Shown: piece by piece, positions 16,177 to 25,970 of the stretch
How the letters are laid out: every line of letters begins with the position of its first letter
How positions within the stretch are numbered: the stretch's first letter is position 1
DNA from: Pandoraea sp.
GTDB taxonomy: Bacteria; Pseudomonadota; Gammaproteobacteria; Burkholderiales; Burkholderiaceae
Direction of reading: 5' to 3'
NCBI GenBank assembly: GCA_031291335.1
Contig: JARLJF010000003.1
Coordinates: 1-40,397, forward strand
Length of the DNA: 40,397 nt
Notes under the pieces: model-generated
Databases searched by the model: none
Seen by the model: the letters and a program-made list of their open reading frames with translations, nothing else
What the model was told of the DNA's origin: nothing
Translations under genes and position numbers: made by a program

Positions 16177-16992
16177 CCGCAGCATGAACGACATGGCCGA
16201 CAGGCAGTTCAATACCCTCACCGCGGCCTCGACGCTGGGCGCCACGTACTGCAACGTGACGCCATCGACACGTTCGAGCGTCGGCCACTGACAGAAAAGA
16301 TCGGCGAGCGCCGTGGTCTGCGCCTGCAGACGCACTTCGACGGGCGTCTCCACCTTGCACGCGTGCCACTTGCGCGGGTCCGCAAGCGACTCCTTAGCGG
16401 CGTCGCGAATCAGGTCGCACGACTGGCTCGGGCTGAGCGTCATGCCGCTACCCTGCCCCCAGGCCGCCTTCGTCTGGACGAAACGCGCATGCGGAAAGAT
16501 CAGTTGCGTTTCCTCGCAGAAAACATCGTCGCCGCTCGCCATGACCATCGGCACGCCACGCTCCCCCGCGAGCGCACCGTACAACATGGCCTCGCTTGCT
16601 TCCACGCCCCCCAGCCACACGCGCGCAAAAGCGAAGCTGTTGATCGTGTGCGCCAGAATGCCGGCGCTCTGCGCCTTGCCGTGGTACCCGATCATGAACA
16701 GTGCGTCGCAGCCGGCTTCCACCCCGGACACCATGCCGAGATAGCGCGGCTTGCCCAGCACGAGGCGGGCGCGGGGATCGAGTTCGTCGGGCAGCAGGTT
16801 GCGAAATCCGCCATGGGAATCGTTCACCATGACTTCGGTTGCCCCGCCGGCGAACGCCCCTTCGACAGCCGCGTTGGCTTCGCGCGTCATCCAGCGCCGG
16901 GCGCGTTCGTATTCGCCGTTGCCCGCACGGGTCTGCTCGACGTGAAAAACGCCCGCAACCCCTTCAATGTCGGTGGAGATCAGAATTCGCAT
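16174..16992 (-). CDS. dppA: M55 family D-aminopeptidase (DppA type)
   Basis: A 272-residue zinc aminopeptidase of family M55, which in Bacillus DppA releases N-terminal D-amino acids from D-Ala-D-Ala and D-Ala-Gly-Gly. Metal ligands and catalytic residues line up even in number with the Bacillus enzyme: Asp8 and Glu10 in STDIEG, His60 in NDSHGG, His104 in GYHGK, the proposed nucleophile His115 in LAHT, and Glu131/Glu134 in the GGVEASEAM stretch. Family length is normal and the protein is expected to be cytosolic. It follows the S58 peptidase by 24 bp with no clear Shine-Dalgarno, suggesting re-initiation. Its place at the end of a peptide importer operon suggests it processes imported peptides carrying D-residues. 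The stop is embedded in a 9-bp tandem repeat. Confidence 0.9.
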   Translation of the reverse strand: MRILISTDIEGVAGVFHVEQTRAGNGEYERARRWMTREANAAVEGAFAGGATEVMVNDSHGGFRNLLPDELDPRARLVLGKPRYLGMVSGVEAGCDALFMIGYHGKAQSAGILAHTINSFAFARVWLGGVEASEAMLYGALAGERGVPMVMASGDDVFCEETQLIFPHARFVQTKAAWGQGSGMTLSPSQSCDLIRDAAKESLADPRKWHACKVETPVEVRLQAQTTALADLFCQWPTLERVDGVTLQYVAPSVEAAVRVLNCLSAMSFMLR

Positions 16993-17016
16993 GATGTCAG
17001 TTAAAGAGAGGAAGGC

Positions 17017-18138
17017 TCACAGCGTGGCCCAGTCGGGCAGCACGTCGGCCAGCGCGCGCCGCACATGAGCGTCGCGCCCGAGTACGGACTCGGCCGCAAA
17101 GAGCGCGTGCAGGATCGCCTGTTCGGTCGCGTCGGCCGTGGCCTGAAAAATCGGATCGAGTAACGCGTCGGGCAGGAGGGCTGCGGGCGCGACACGGCCC
17201 ATCGCATCGTGCGCCACCGTGTAAGCCGTGGTGAAGGCCAGCGCGACATCGCCGCTGCCGTGCCCGTACACCGAACCGGTACGCGCCAGTCCCGCGCCCG
17301 TGCGCGTGGCGACGCGACGCAACTGACGTGCATCGAGCGGTGCGTCGGTGGCGACCAGCATGATGATGGAACCGCGCTCGGGCGCCGCGCTCAACTCAGG
17401 CTGTGCCAGACGCTCGTCGAGCACCGGCCCGACGTGACGCCCGGCGATCGTCAGTTGCGAGGGGCGGCCGAAGTTCGACAGTACTAGCACGCCGACGGTA
17501 AACGTCTGCCCCGTCGTCTCCACGACACGCGACGCGGAGCCGATACCGCCCTTCAGGCCGAAGCTCGACATGCCGCGTCCGGCACCCACCGCGCCCTGCT
17601 CCATCTCGGATGACGCATTGGCCAGCGCCTGCGCGTAGTGCGCCTCGGTCACGGCGAACGCCTGCATGTCGTTGAGGTAGCCGTCGTTACACTCGAGAAC
17701 GGTCGGATTCAGCGACGGACTGCCCCGACCGATGTTCGGATTCGCGGCGATTGCCGCGCGCAACTGACCAAGCACCACATGGCTGACGGAGAACGTATTG
17801 GTCAGCGCCACTGGAGATTCGATGACGCCGAGTTCATCGATCTGCATCAGACCGACGCTCTTGCCAAAACCATTGATGACAGCGGCCGCGGCCGGGATCT
17901 TGGTGCGAAACGGATCCCAGCGCACATCGGGGGATGTCGCCCCGCCGGAGGCACTCGCGGCGTCAGCCGGTGTCGGACATACCACCGTCACCCCCGTCTG
18001 CAACGGGCCGTCCGCGAGCGTGAAGTGACCGACGAAAACGCCAGGCACGTCCGTGATCGTCTGGCGCGGCCCCGCAGGCAGAAGCCCTACATGGGGCGCA
18101 CCGAACAACGCTTCGCGAGGGTCTGACGATGGCGTCAT
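17017..18138 (-). CDS. S58/P1 family aminopeptidase (DmpA-like)
   Basis: A 373-residue Ntn-like self-processing peptidase of family S58, related to DmpA (L-aminopeptidase/D-esterase) and BapA (beta-aminopeptidase). Conserved blocks are ITDVPGVFVGH near the N-terminus, NGFGKSVGLMQIDELG, GRGMSSFGLKGGIGSASRVV, TVGVLVLSNFGRP, IMLVATDAPLDARQL and GSGDVALAF. Ser221 in VLSNFG is the best candidate for the nucleophile exposed by self-cleavage, but the residue before it is Leu, so this should be aligned before being trusted. AGGAG lies 6 nt before the ATG at 18138. It is 53 bp downstream of gsiD and 24 bp upstream of the M55 enzyme, hence in the peptide import operon. A role on D-, beta- or isopeptide substrates is inferred from family and context. 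Confidence 0.88.
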   Translation of the reverse strand: MTPSSDPREALFGAPHVGLLPAGPRQTITDVPGVFVGHFTLADGPLQTGVTVVCPTPADAASASGGATSPDVRWDPFRTKIPAAAAVINGFGKSVGLMQIDELGVIESPVALTNTFSVSHVVLGQLRAAIAANPNIGRGSPSLNPTVLECNDGYLNDMQAFAVTEAHYAQALANASSEMEQGAVGAGRGMSSFGLKGGIGSASRVVETTGQTFTVGVLVLSNFGRPSQLTIAGRHVGPVLDERLAQPELSAAPERGSIIMLVATDAPLDARQLRRVATRTGAGLARTGSVYGHGSGDVALAFTTAYTVAHDAMGRVAPAALLPDALLDPIFQATADATEQAILHALFAAESVLGRDAHVRRALADVLPDWATL

Positions 18139-18156
18139 GTCGCGCTCCTACACTGA

Positions 18157-18197
18157 GGTCAATGAGGACATAGGGTCAATGGGCCGATGGGTCAATG
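18157..18197. repeat. Three GGTCAATG repeats overlapping the gsiD stop codon
   Basis: GGTCAATG occurs at 18157-18164, 18174-18181 and 18190-18197 (spacing 17 and 16 bp). The gsiD stop (18192-18194) lies in the last copy. Read on the minus strand each copy is CATTGACC, containing a TGA. Confidence 0.6.
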
Positions 18198-19100
18198 GCG
18201 GTCCAGCTTCGGATCGAGCGCGTCGCGCAGGCCGTCCCCCAACAGGTTGAATGCGAGCACGGTCAGGAAAATGGCCAGACTCGGGAAGATCGCGATGTGC
18301 GGCGCGTTGACCATATCGGCACGCGCCTCGTTGAGCATCGCGCCCCACTCGGGGGTGGGCGGCTGCGCCCCCAGACCGAGGAACGACAGGCTGGCGGCGG
18401 TGATGATCGAGGTGCCGATACGCATCGAGAAATACACCACGATGGACGACACCGTGCCCGGCAGAATGTGCCGCATGATGATCGTCCAGTCCGACGCGCC
18501 GATCGAGCGTGCCGCTTCGATATACGTCAGTTGCTTGAGCACCAGCGTGTTGCCGCGCACGAGTCGCGCAAACGCCGGAATCGAGAAGATGGCGACGGCG
18601 ACGATCACGTTCACCATGCCGTTACCCAGCACGGCCACCACACCGATGGCGAGCAGAATGCCCGGGAAAGCGAACAGCACGTCGGAAATGCGCATGACGA
18701 TGCGATCCCACCAGCCTTCGTAGTAGCCCGCGAGCAGGCCGAGCAACGTGCCGATCACGGCACCGATCGCGACCGAACCGAAACCGGCGGCAAGCGAAAT
18801 TCGCGTGCCCACGAGCACACGACTGAAGATGTCGCGCCCCAGCGAGTCGACGCCGAACCAATGCTTCGACGACGGCCCGGCGTTGAGCGCGTCGTAGTCG
18901 AAGAAGTTCTCCGGATCGAACGGCACGAGATGCGGCGCGAGGATCGCGATGATGACCAGCACCAGCACGAACGCGCCGGCAACCATGGCGATGTGCTGCT
19001 TCTTGAATTTGCGCCAGAATTCGCGCCACGGCGTGCGTACGCGATTGCTGCTGGCAGCGGCGGCGGTGTTGGTGGCAGTAGTCGGTTGACCCGCGTTCAT
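18192..19100 (-). CDS. gsiD: Peptide/glutathione ABC transporter permease GsiD
   Basis: A 302-residue permease of the DppC/GsiD class. A cytoplasmic N-terminal tail (residues 1-35, Thr/Ala-rich) precedes the first helix ([25 protein letters not shown]). The OppC-type N-terminal region is followed by [31 protein letters not shown]. The EAA loop is [22 protein letters not shown]. It pairs with GsiC, whose gene ends 10 bp upstream. GAGG lies 8 nt before the ATG. Naming follows the iaaA-gsiABCD gene order known from enteric bacteria; the transporter may import dipeptides other than glutathione. Confidence 0.9.
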   Translation of the reverse strand: MNAGQPTTATNTAAAASSNRVRTPWREFWRKFKKQHIAMVAGAFVLVLVIIAILAPHLVPFDPENFFDYDALNAGPSSKHWFGVDSLGRDIFSRVLVGTRISLAAGFGSVAIGAVIGTLLGLLAGYYEGWWDRIVMRISDVLFAFPGILLAIGVVAVLGNGMVNVIVAVAIFSIPAFARLVRGNTLVLKQLTYIEAARSIGASDWTIIMRHILPGTVSSIVVYFSMRIGTSIITAASLSFLGLGAQPPTPEWGAMLNEARADMVNAPHIAIFPSLAIFLTVLAFNLLGDGLRDALDPKLDRH

Positions 19101-19110
19101 GATGCGTGCC

Positions 19111-20031
19111 TCACTTGTAGCGAATGGTCGGGTTGATGACGGCGTACAGCACGTCGACCACGAGGTTGATCAGAATGAACTCGAGCGAGAACAGCAGTAC
19201 CAGTGCCTGAATCACCGGGTAGTCACGCATCTCGACCGAATCGATCAGCAGACGCCCGAGTCCCGGCCAGTTGAACACCACCTCGACGACGATCGAGCCG
19301 CCGAGCAAAAAGCCGAACTGCAACCCCATCATCGTGACGACGGGAATCATGGCATTACGCAGCGCGTGCTTGAACACCACGTGCATTTCGTTGAGCCCCT
19401 TCGCGCGCGCCGTGCGCACGAAGTCCTCATGAAGCACTTCGACGAACGCCGAGCGGGTAAAGCGCGCCATCACGGCCGCCACCGCGGCACCCAGCGTGAT
19501 CGAAGGCAGGATGTAGCTCTTCCAGGAATCGGCGCCTATCGTGGGCAGCCATCCGAGCTGCACCGAGAAAACCTGCATCAGCAACATCCCCAGCGCGAAG
19601 GCCGGGAACGAGATGCCCGAGACCGCGAACGTCATGCCCAGCCGGTCGGGCCAGCGATTGCGCCAGACGGCGGACGCCACGCCCAGTCCCATGCCGATGA
19701 TCACCGACCAGATCATGCTCACCAGCGTGAGCCAGAACGTCGGCATGAAGCGGCTGCCGATCTCCTCCGAGACCGGTTGCTTGCTGCGCATCGACAAACC
19801 GAAGTCACCCCGCACCGCGTGCGTGATGAAGTGGGTGAATTGCGTGAGCAGCGGCTTGTCGAGGCCGAGATCCTGACGCACCAGCGTCACGGTCGCCTCG
19901 TCCGCCTGCGGGCCGGCAGCCAGACGCGCCGGATCGCCCGGCAACATGTGCACGAAGCCGAACACCAGCACTGCCACGATCAGCAGCGTGGGAATCAGGC
20001 CGAGCAGGCGTTTGAGAAAGTAATTGAGCAT
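19111..20031 (-). CDS. gsiC: Peptide/glutathione ABC transporter permease GsiC
   Basis: A 306-residue permease of the DppB/GsiC class. The first helix [25 protein letters not shown] is the family hallmark, followed by a periplasmic loop with [14 protein letters not shown] and [13 protein letters not shown]. The EAA loop reads [42 protein letters not shown] block near the C-terminus is also characteristic. It forms the membrane channel with GsiD. It follows gsiB by 97 bp and precedes gsiD by 10 bp. No strong Shine-Dalgarno is seen before the ATG at 20031. Confidence 0.92.
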   Translation of the reverse strand: MLNYFLKRLLGLIPTLLIVAVLVFGFVHMLPGDPARLAAGPQADEATVTLVRQDLGLDKPLLTQFTHFITHAVRGDFGLSMRSKQPVSEEIGSRFMPTFWLTLVSMIWSVIIGMGLGVASAVWRNRWPDRLGMTFAVSGISFPAFALGMLLMQVFSVQLGWLPTIGADSWKSYILPSITLGAAVAAVMARFTRSAFVEVLHEDFVRTARAKGLNEMHVVFKHALRNAMIPVVTMMGLQFGFLLGGSIVVEVVFNWPGLGRLLIDSVEMRDYPVIQALVLLFSLEFILINLVVDVLYAVINPTIRYK

Positions 20032-20128
20032 CGCAGTCTTGCCGAACGTCTTGCCAAACCATGTCTTGCGGTAAGCCGCGCCGCCAGCCTATGCGGCGGC
20101 GCGGACACTTCACACTTGCGCGTGATGC

Positions 20129-21688
20129 TTACTTCATCGAAATGTCGGTGAAGTTGAACGAGCCGTCAGGCATCGTGTACACCCCCGACAGGTTCTTATT
20201 GCGTGCGTACAGCAGCTTTTCCGTCACGAGGAACGCCCACGGCGCATCGTTCCAGATCTTTTGCTGAGCGTCCGTGTAGAGCTTGGTCTTCTCGGCACGA
20301 TCGGTCGTGAGCAGCGCCTTGTTGAAGTCCGCATCCACCGCGTCGTTCTTGTAGTACGCCGTGTTGAACAGCTTCGGCGGGAACGACTCGGAGGCCAGCA
20401 ACGGACGCAGTGCCCAGTCGGCTTCGCCCGTCGACGACGACCAGCCCACGTAGTACATGCGCACCGGGGCCTTGTCGGGGTCCGGTGCCGACTCGACCAG
20501 CTCGACACGTTGACCGGCTTCCAGTGCACGCACCTGCGCCTTGATGCCCACTTGCGCCAGTTGCTGCTGCACGAACTGGATCACCTTCTGTGCGGTCGTG
20601 AAGGTGTAGGCCGACCACAGCGTCGTCTCGAAGCCGTTCGGATAGCCCGCTTCCTTGAGCAGCTCCTTCGCCTTGGCTGGGTTGTACGGCCACGGACCCG
20701 TCTTGGCCGCGTAGTCGACGCCCTTCGGCACCACCCCTTCGGCCGGCGTGGCGTAGCCTGCGAAGGCCACCTTCACCAGCGCTTCCTTGTTGATCGCGTA
20801 GTTGATGGCCTGGCGCACGCGCACGTCGTCGAACGGCTTCTGTTTCGTGTTGAAGCTGACGTAACGCTGGATGATCGACGGCCCGGCGATCACGTCGACC
20901 TTGCCGCTGGCCTTCAGACCATCGGCCTGCTCATACGGCACGGGGAACGCAAAGCCGGCTTCGCCGGTTTGCATGACAGCGGCACGCGTGTTGTTGTCGA
21001 CCACCGGCTTGAAGGTGATCGTGTCGACCTTCGGATAGCCCTTCTTCCAGTAGCCGTCGAACTTCTTCACCTTCACGTAATCGGTGCGGTTCCATTCGAC
21101 GAACTCGAACGGGCCGGTGCCGACCGGATGCGAAGCGATGTCCTTGCCGTACTTCTTGAGGGCTTCGGGCGAAATGATGACGGCCGACGGGTGAGCCAGC
21201 GTGTTGATGAACGGCGAGAACGGCTCTTTGAGCGTGAACTTCACCGTATGGGCATCGACCGCTTCCGTCTTGGCGATTTCCTTGTACAGGTTGTAGCGCT
21301 TGAGCTTGTTGTCCGGATTCGTCACGCGGTCGAAGTTCGCCTTGACGGCGGCGGCATCGAAATTCGTGCCGTCCTGGAACTTCACGCCCGACTTGAGCTT
21401 GATCGTGTAGACCAGGCCGTCCGGCGAGACCGTGTAGCTATCGGCCAGCACATTGATGAGTTTCATGTCCTTGTCGAAACCGAACATGCCCTCATAGAAC
21501 GACTTGGCGACGGCCTGCGACAGCGTATCGTTGGCATCGTACGGGTCCATCGTCGTGAAGGTCGACTGCACGGCCATCACGACATCCTTGGCGGCGAACG
21601 CCGGCGCTGCGCCGAGCACGGCGGAAGCCACAGCGACGGACGCGAGCGCGGTTTTCCAGCGAGCGCCCAACAAAGCGTTTTTCGACAT
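20129..21688 (-). CDS. gsiB: Periplasmic peptide/glutathione-binding protein GsiB
   Basis: A 519-residue family-5 extracellular solute-binding protein. A Sec signal peptide ([15 protein letters not shown]) is followed by [35 protein letters not shown], matching the GsiB start. Family-5 hallmarks include [25 protein letters not shown] and the [15 protein letters not shown] segment. It delivers substrate to GsiCD. AAGGAG lies 9 nt before the ATG at 21688. It lies 195 bp after gsiA, so it may have extra regulation or mRNA processing, as expected for a protein needed in excess of its permeases. Glutathione is the enteric substrate; here a broader range of small peptides is plausible given the neighbouring peptidases. 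Confidence 0.9.
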   Translation of the reverse strand: MSKNALLGARWKTALASVAVASAVLGAAPAFAAKDVVMAVQSTFTTMDPYDANDTLSQAVAKSFYEGMFGFDKDMKLINVLADSYTVSPDGLVYTIKLKSGVKFQDGTNFDAAAVKANFDRVTNPDNKLKRYNLYKEIAKTEAVDAHTVKFTLKEPFSPFINTLAHPSAVIISPEALKKYGKDIASHPVGTGPFEFVEWNRTDYVKVKKFDGYWKKGYPKVDTITFKPVVDNNTRAAVMQTGEAGFAFPVPYEQADGLKASGKVDVIAGPSIIQRYVSFNTKQKPFDDVRVRQAINYAINKEALVKVAFAGYATPAEGVVPKGVDYAAKTGPWPYNPAKAKELLKEAGYPNGFETTLWSAYTFTTAQKVIQFVQQQLAQVGIKAQVRALEAGQRVELVESAPDPDKAPVRMYYVGWSSSTGEADWALRPLLASESFPPKLFNTAYYKNDAVDADFNKALLTTDRAEKTKLYTDAQQKIWNDAPWAFLVTEKLLYARNKNLSGVYTMPDGSFNFTDISMK

Positions 21689-21883
21689 CTGTCTTTCTCC
21701 TTCTGGTCTGACGGGGTCGCCGCGAGCGAGTCGTACGACTGCTTCCCTTGGCGGACATTGTGGCTACTAAGAGAGCTGCAACTGGGTACTGCCTGAGCTA
21801 CCGGGAATCAGCCCCCGGGGAAACCGAAACCATGCCGGTGGTCAGCAACGCGCCCATCGGGTCACGCTGCCGCATCCGCCGGC

Positions 21884-23770
21884 TCAATACGCGCCCGCCA
21901 CGTGGTGACGCGCCACGAAGTGCCCCGCACCGACTTCCACCAGCGGTTGCACCTGCGGTTCGTCGCCGACCGCGCGGATCGGACTCGGAATTTCTTCCGT
22001 CAACAACTCCCGCTTGGCGTGACGACGCGCCGGATCGGCAATCGGCACCGCCGACATCAGCTTCTTCGTGTAGGCGTGTTGCGGGTTCTCGAAAATGGCG
22101 CGGCGCGGGCCGATCTCGACGATCTGGCCGAGGTACATCACCGCCACACGATGGCTGATGCGCTCCACGACCGCCATGTCATGCGAAATGAACAGGAACG
22201 CGATGCCGAACTCTTTCTGCAGGTCGAGCATCAGGTTGATGATCTGCGCCTGCACCGAGACATCGAGCGCCGAGACCGATTCATCGGCGATCACGACCTT
22301 CGGTTTGAGCGCCAACGCCCGGGCAATCGCAATGCGTTGACGCTGGCCACCCGAAAACTCATGCGGGTAGCGTTGCGCGTAATCCGCCGGCAATCCGACC
22401 CGGTCGAGCAACTCGGCTACGCGCCTCTCGGCCTCTGCACCACTGGCCACGCCATGCACGAGCAGCGGCTCCATGATCGAGAAACCCACGGTCAGACGCG
22501 GGTCAAGCGAGGCGAACGGGTCCTGGAAGATGAACTGGATATCGCGGCGCAGCGTCTGCAAGGCACGTCCGGCGAGGTCCTGAATCGGCTTGCCGCCGAA
22601 TTCGATCGAGCCGCCCTGACTCGCGACCAGACGCAGTAACGCACGGCCGGTGGTCGACTTGCCGCAACCGGATTCGCCCACAAGACCCAGCGTCTCGCCC
22701 GGATACAGGTCGAAACTCACTCGCTCGACAGCGTGCACGCGTTGCTTCACCTGACCGAAGAAACCCGACGGCACGTCAAAGCGGGCGACGAGATCCTTCA
22801 CGCGCAGAATCGGACCCGCGTCGGTCTTGATGGCCGGCTGCGGCGTTTCGGCAGCGGGCTTGGCATCGGCCGGGGCGTCATAGCGCAGCAGCGGGAAACG
22901 GGCCGGCACGTCGGTGCCATGCATCGAGCCCAGACGCGGCACGGCGGACAGCAGCGCCTGTGTGTAACGCTCGCGCGGCGCGGCGAAAATCTCGCGCGAC
23001 GGGCCCTCTTCGACCTTGTCGCCGCGGTGCATGACAAGCACACGGTCGGCCACTTCGGCCACCACGCCCATGTCGTGTGTGATGAACACGACCCCCATGT
23101 GCATCTCTTCTTGCAGCGCGCGAATCAGTTGCAGAATCTGCGCCTGAATCGTCACATCGAGCGCCGTTGTCGGTTCGTCGGCGATCAGCAGGCCCGGCTT
23201 GCATGACAGCGCCATCGCGATCATGACGCGCTGACGCATGCCGCCCGAGAGCTGATGCGGGAAGCGGCCGAGCACACGACGGGCTTCGGGAATCCGTACG
23301 AGTTCGAGCATGCGCAGGGCTTCGGCACGCGCGGATGCCGCGTCCTTGCCCTGGTGCAGACGAATGGATTCCGCGATTTGTTCGCCCACCGGGAACACCG
23401 GGTTGAGCGAGGTCATCGGCTCCTGGAAGATCATCGCCATGTCGGCGCCGCGAATGCTGCGCATGGTCCGGCCGCTGGCACGCGTGAGGTCGACGAGCTT
23501 GCCGTTGCGGCGGCGCATGATCATCGAGCCTTGGGTGATGGTTCCACCACCGTTCTCGACAAGGCGCATGGCGGCGAGCGACGTCACCGACTTGCCGGAG
23601 CCCGATTCGCCCACGATGGCGAGGGTCTCGCCACGGTCGACATGGAAGGACAGGTCGCGCACGGCCGTGACCACGCGCTCGGACGTCGCGAATTGCACGG
23701 TAATGCCGCTCACGTCGAGCACGCGCTCGTCGGGCAACGAAATCGTAGGGGTTGTCTTGCGCTCTGCCAC
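21884..23770 (-). CDS. gsiA: Peptide/glutathione ABC transporter ATP-binding protein GsiA (double ATPase)
   Basis: A 628-residue fused ATPase carrying both nucleotide-binding domains of the importer, the GsiA layout. Domain 1 has Walker A GESGSGKS (residues 54-61), signature LSGGMRQR and Walker B LLIADEP. Domain 2, in the second half, has [17 protein letters not shown] and VVIADES. Each domain ends in an OppD/DppF-like C-terminal extension ([10 protein letters not shown] and [10 protein letters not shown]). The frame is open upstream to 24361, but that part is antisense-frame shadow of iaaA. The GTG at 23770 is chosen because GAGGA lies 5 nt upstream and the ATPase domain starts soon after. 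It lies 95 bp after iaaA and 195 bp before gsiB. Confidence 0.92.
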   Translation of the reverse strand: MAERKTTPTISLPDERVLDVSGITVQFATSERVVTAVRDLSFHVDRGETLAIVGESGSGKSVTSLAAMRLVENGGGTITQGSMIMRRRNGKLVDLTRASGRTMRSIRGADMAMIFQEPMTSLNPVFPVGEQIAESIRLHQGKDAASARAEALRMLELVRIPEARRVLGRFPHQLSGGMRQRVMIAMALSCKPGLLIADEPTTALDVTIQAQILQLIRALQEEMHMGVVFITHDMGVVAEVADRVLVMHRGDKVEEGPSREIFAAPRERYTQALLSAVPRLGSMHGTDVPARFPLLRYDAPADAKPAAETPQPAIKTDAGPILRVKDLVARFDVPSGFFGQVKQRVHAVERVSFDLYPGETLGLVGESGCGKSTTGRALLRLVASQGGSIEFGGKPIQDLAGRALQTLRRDIQFIFQDPFASLDPRLTVGFSIMEPLLVHGVASGAEAERRVAELLDRVGLPADYAQRYPHEFSGGQRQRIAIARALALKPKVVIADESVSALDVSVQAQIINLMLDLQKEFGIAFLFISHDMAVVERISHRVAVMYLGQIVEIGPRRAIFENPQHAYTKKLMSAVPIADPARRHAKRELLTEEIPSPIRAVGDEPQVQPLVEVGAGHFVARHHVAGAY

Positions 23771-23865
23771 GCCGGTCCTCACTAATCTTCGCTTACTGAA
23801 TCTGGTGCTGAAGGTCTTGCCGTCAACGGCCCGGCCTTGTCTTTCCGAGCCTGACGTCTCGAGTG

Positions 23866-24822
23866 TTACTCGTGAATGGCCGTTACCGGCGTCTCGCCCA
23901 CGCGAGCCACGCCGCGATACATCCCTTCGGTATTGAACGGCAACGCCACGTTGCCGTGCGCGTCCACCGCGATCAGGCCACCACGGCCTTGCACACGCGG
24001 CAGACGTTCGCGGATCACGCGCTCGGCGGCATCCGCAAGCGACAGACCGGCGTACGCCATGAGTGCGCCGACTTCGTAGCAGGCGACCGCGCGAATGAAC
24101 GCCTCGCCCGTGCCCGTGGCCGAGACGGCCGCCGTGGCATCGTTCGCGTAGCAACCGGCACCGATGAGCGGCGAATCGCCCACGCGGCCGACCGCCTTGT
24201 TCGTCATACCGCCCGTGGAGGTGGCTGCCGCCACGTGCCCGTAGCTGTCGCAAGCCACCGCGCCGACCGTGCCGAACTTGGTGTCCGGGTCGATGGGCTC
24301 TGTCTTGAGGGGCATATCGTGATCGAGCGCGACGGCCGCGTCGGCCAGGGCACGTTGCCATTGGGCGTAACGCGTTTCGGTGAAGAAGTACTCAGGCTCA
24401 ACCAGTTCAGCGCCGTTGGCCGCCGCAAAGGCTTCCGCGCCCTCGCCCACGAGCAGCACATGCGGGCTGTGTTCCAGCACCGAGCGAGCGGCGAGGATCG
24501 GATTGCGCAGACGGTGAACGCAGGCGATCGCGCCAGCGTCGAGCGTGGCGCCGTCCATGATGGCGGCGTCGAGTTCGTGCGTGCCTTCATGCGTGAACAC
24601 AGCGCCGCGCCCGGCGTTGAAGCGGGGGCAATCTTCAAGATGGCGCACGGCTTCGGTGACAGCGTCGAGCGCCGAACCGCCAGCGGCGAGCACGGCTTGC
24701 CCCGCACGCAGCACGTCGGCCAGTGCCTCGTGATAGGCCTTGAGTTCTTCGGGCGAGGTCTCGCGACTGATCGTTCCGGCACCGCCGTGAATGGCGATGA
24801 CCGCGCGTTGAGCGTGACTCAT
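23866..24822 (-). CDS. iaaA: Isoaspartyl peptidase/L-asparaginase (plant type)
   Basis: A 318-residue Ntn hydrolase that removes N-terminal isoaspartyl residues from peptides and hydrolyses asparagine. The N-terminal IHGGAG motif and the self-cleavage site G-T (Gly184/Thr185) in [25 protein letters not shown] are present. Thr185 becomes the catalytic nucleophile after cleavage, matching Thr179 of the E. coli enzyme. The downstream [16 protein letters not shown] and TGTGE motifs are intact. The ATG at 24822 overlaps the stop of the regulator gene (ATGA), with AAGGA 9 nt upstream, so translation is coupled to the regulator. The order iaaA then gsiABCD matches enteric bacteria. Confidence 0.93.
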   Translation of the reverse strand: MSHAQRAVIAIHGGAGTISRETSPEELKAYHEALADVLRAGQAVLAAGGSALDAVTEAVRHLEDCPRFNAGRGAVFTHEGTHELDAAIMDGATLDAGAIACVHRLRNPILAARSVLEHSPHVLLVGEGAEAFAAANGAELVEPEYFFTETRYAQWQRALADAAVALDHDMPLKTEPIDPDTKFGTVGAVACDSYGHVAAATSTGGMTNKAVGRVGDSPLIGAGCYANDATAAVSATGTGEAFIRAVACYEVGALMAYAGLSLADAAERVIRERLPRVQGRGGLIAVDAHGNVALPFNTEGMYRGVARVGETPVTAIHE

Positions 24823-25913
24823 GATGCTTTGTCCTTTCTGTCCTGACTACCCGGCGAAGTGCGGGGGGTGGCCTGATGGCCCGGGTTCGGTACGCCTTGG
24901 GTACTGGCAGTCGCGGCGACCGCCGCGTTGGTAAGCGAGTTCGCCGTGGCGTTGGCGGCGGCGGTGCGTTGCGGCGTGACGACGCGGCCAACGACCGGCC
25001 CGGCCGGTGCACTCGCGCTGGCCGCCGAGGCCAACGATGCCGAATCGAGCCACGGCAACAGGAAATCGGTGAGTTCTGTGGCGCGGTCCACCGCATGTTT
25101 GGCGCGCTGCGCAACCGCATCGCACAGCGCGTCGATGATTGCCAGCACGCTCGCCTCGGAGTTGCTCGACAGACGCGGTTTGCTGCGCACGAAGATCACG
25201 ATGTCACCGAGCGGCGCCAATGGCGACGTCGGGCTGTCCGTCAGTACCATCACGGGCACGCCGCGTCCGCGCAGGCGTCGGCACAGCGTGATGGTGTCAG
25301 ACACGTATCGCGGGAAGGCCAGCGCGATCACCAGATCGCCCTCGCGCAATTTGAAGAGCTGGCGCGCAGCATGCGTCGATCCGCCGACACCGACCACCGC
25401 CTGCACGTTCTCGCAGTACGGATCGAGACCGTGGTGCAGCAGCCCGGCGAGATACCCGCTCGCGCCCAGCCCCAATACGTAGATGCGACGCGCCTGCAGG
25501 ATCGACTCGACGGCACGCTCGCAGGTGCCGGCGTCGAGAGCCCGTCGCGTCCACTCCAGATTCTCGATGGCCTGCGCCAGCGACGCCGCCATCACATCGG
25601 CGCTCGCGCTCGCCTGCGCTTTGCTCGTGCGCAGACTTTCGATCGGTGCAAGCGTTGCCTCATACCCGCGCACCATCGCCGCCCGGCACTGCGGGTAGCC
25701 GTCGAAGCCAAGGGCACGCGCGAAGCGATTGACCGTGGCAGGCGACACGCCCACGGCATCGGCGAATTCATCGATACGCATGGTCGCGGCACGAAACGTG
25801 TTGTCAAGCACGAACGCCGCCATGCGCTGTTGCGCTGGCGTCAGGTCGGGCATGGCTCGCACGATGCGCTCGGTTAGCGGCAGATCGGCGGGCAACGATT
25901 CGGCGTCAATCAT
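24819..25913 (-). CDS. MurR/RpiR family transcriptional regulator
   Basis: A 364-residue repressor or activator heading the gsi/peptidase operon. The N-terminal RpiR-type helix-turn-helix (about residues 10-90, MRIDEFADAVGVSPATVNRFARALGFDGYPQCRAAM) is followed by a SIS sugar-phosphate isomerase-like domain (about 130-260, RIYVLGLGASGYLAGLLHHGL and DLVIALAFPRY). The last 75 residues or so are a low-complexity Ala/Ser/Thr-rich tail not typical of the family (usually about 285 residues). Its stop overlaps the iaaA start. A promoter and a palindromic candidate operator lie just upstream, consistent with autoregulation. SIS domains usually bind phosphosugars, so the inducer may be a sugar phosphate or amino-sugar derivative. 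Confidence 0.9.
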   Translation of the reverse strand: MIDAESLPADLPLTERIVRAMPDLTPAQQRMAAFVLDNTFRAATMRIDEFADAVGVSPATVNRFARALGFDGYPQCRAAMVRGYEATLAPIESLRTSKAQASASADVMAASLAQAIENLEWTRRALDAGTCERAVESILQARRIYVLGLGASGYLAGLLHHGLDPYCENVQAVVGVGGSTHAARQLFKLREGDLVIALAFPRYVSDTITLCRRLRGRGVPVMVLTDSPTSPLAPLGDIVIFVRSKPRLSSNSEASVLAIIDALCDAVAQRAKHAVDRATELTDFLLPWLDSASLASAASASAPAGPVVGRVVTPQRTAAANATANSLTNAAVAATASTQGVPNPGHQATPRTSPGSQDRKDKAS

Positions 25914-25940
25914 GAGTCACAGCAGTCCATTGGAGTGAAG

Positions 25941-25970
25941 GAAAGTATATTTTCATCAGCACCCCGTCAA
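25941..25970 (-). promoter_or_regulatory. Promoter and candidate operator of the RpiR-iaaA-gsi operon
   Basis: On the minus strand TTGACG (25970-25965) and TATACT (25949-25944) form a sigma-70-like promoter with a 15-bp spacer, placing the transcription start about 25 nt before the ATG at 25913. The -10 box is inside GAAAGTATATTTTC (25941-25954), a 14-bp palindrome with one mismatched pair, the kind of A/T-flanked dyad used by RpiR-family regulators. Binding of RpiR there would block transcription. This is inferred from sequence only. Confidence 0.55.

Noticed and set aside
23771..24361. An N-terminal extension of GsiA in the long open frame up to 24361
   Set aside because: The extension is the alternate frame of iaaA, Arg/Gly-rich and without homology; GTG 23770 has a good ribosome site.
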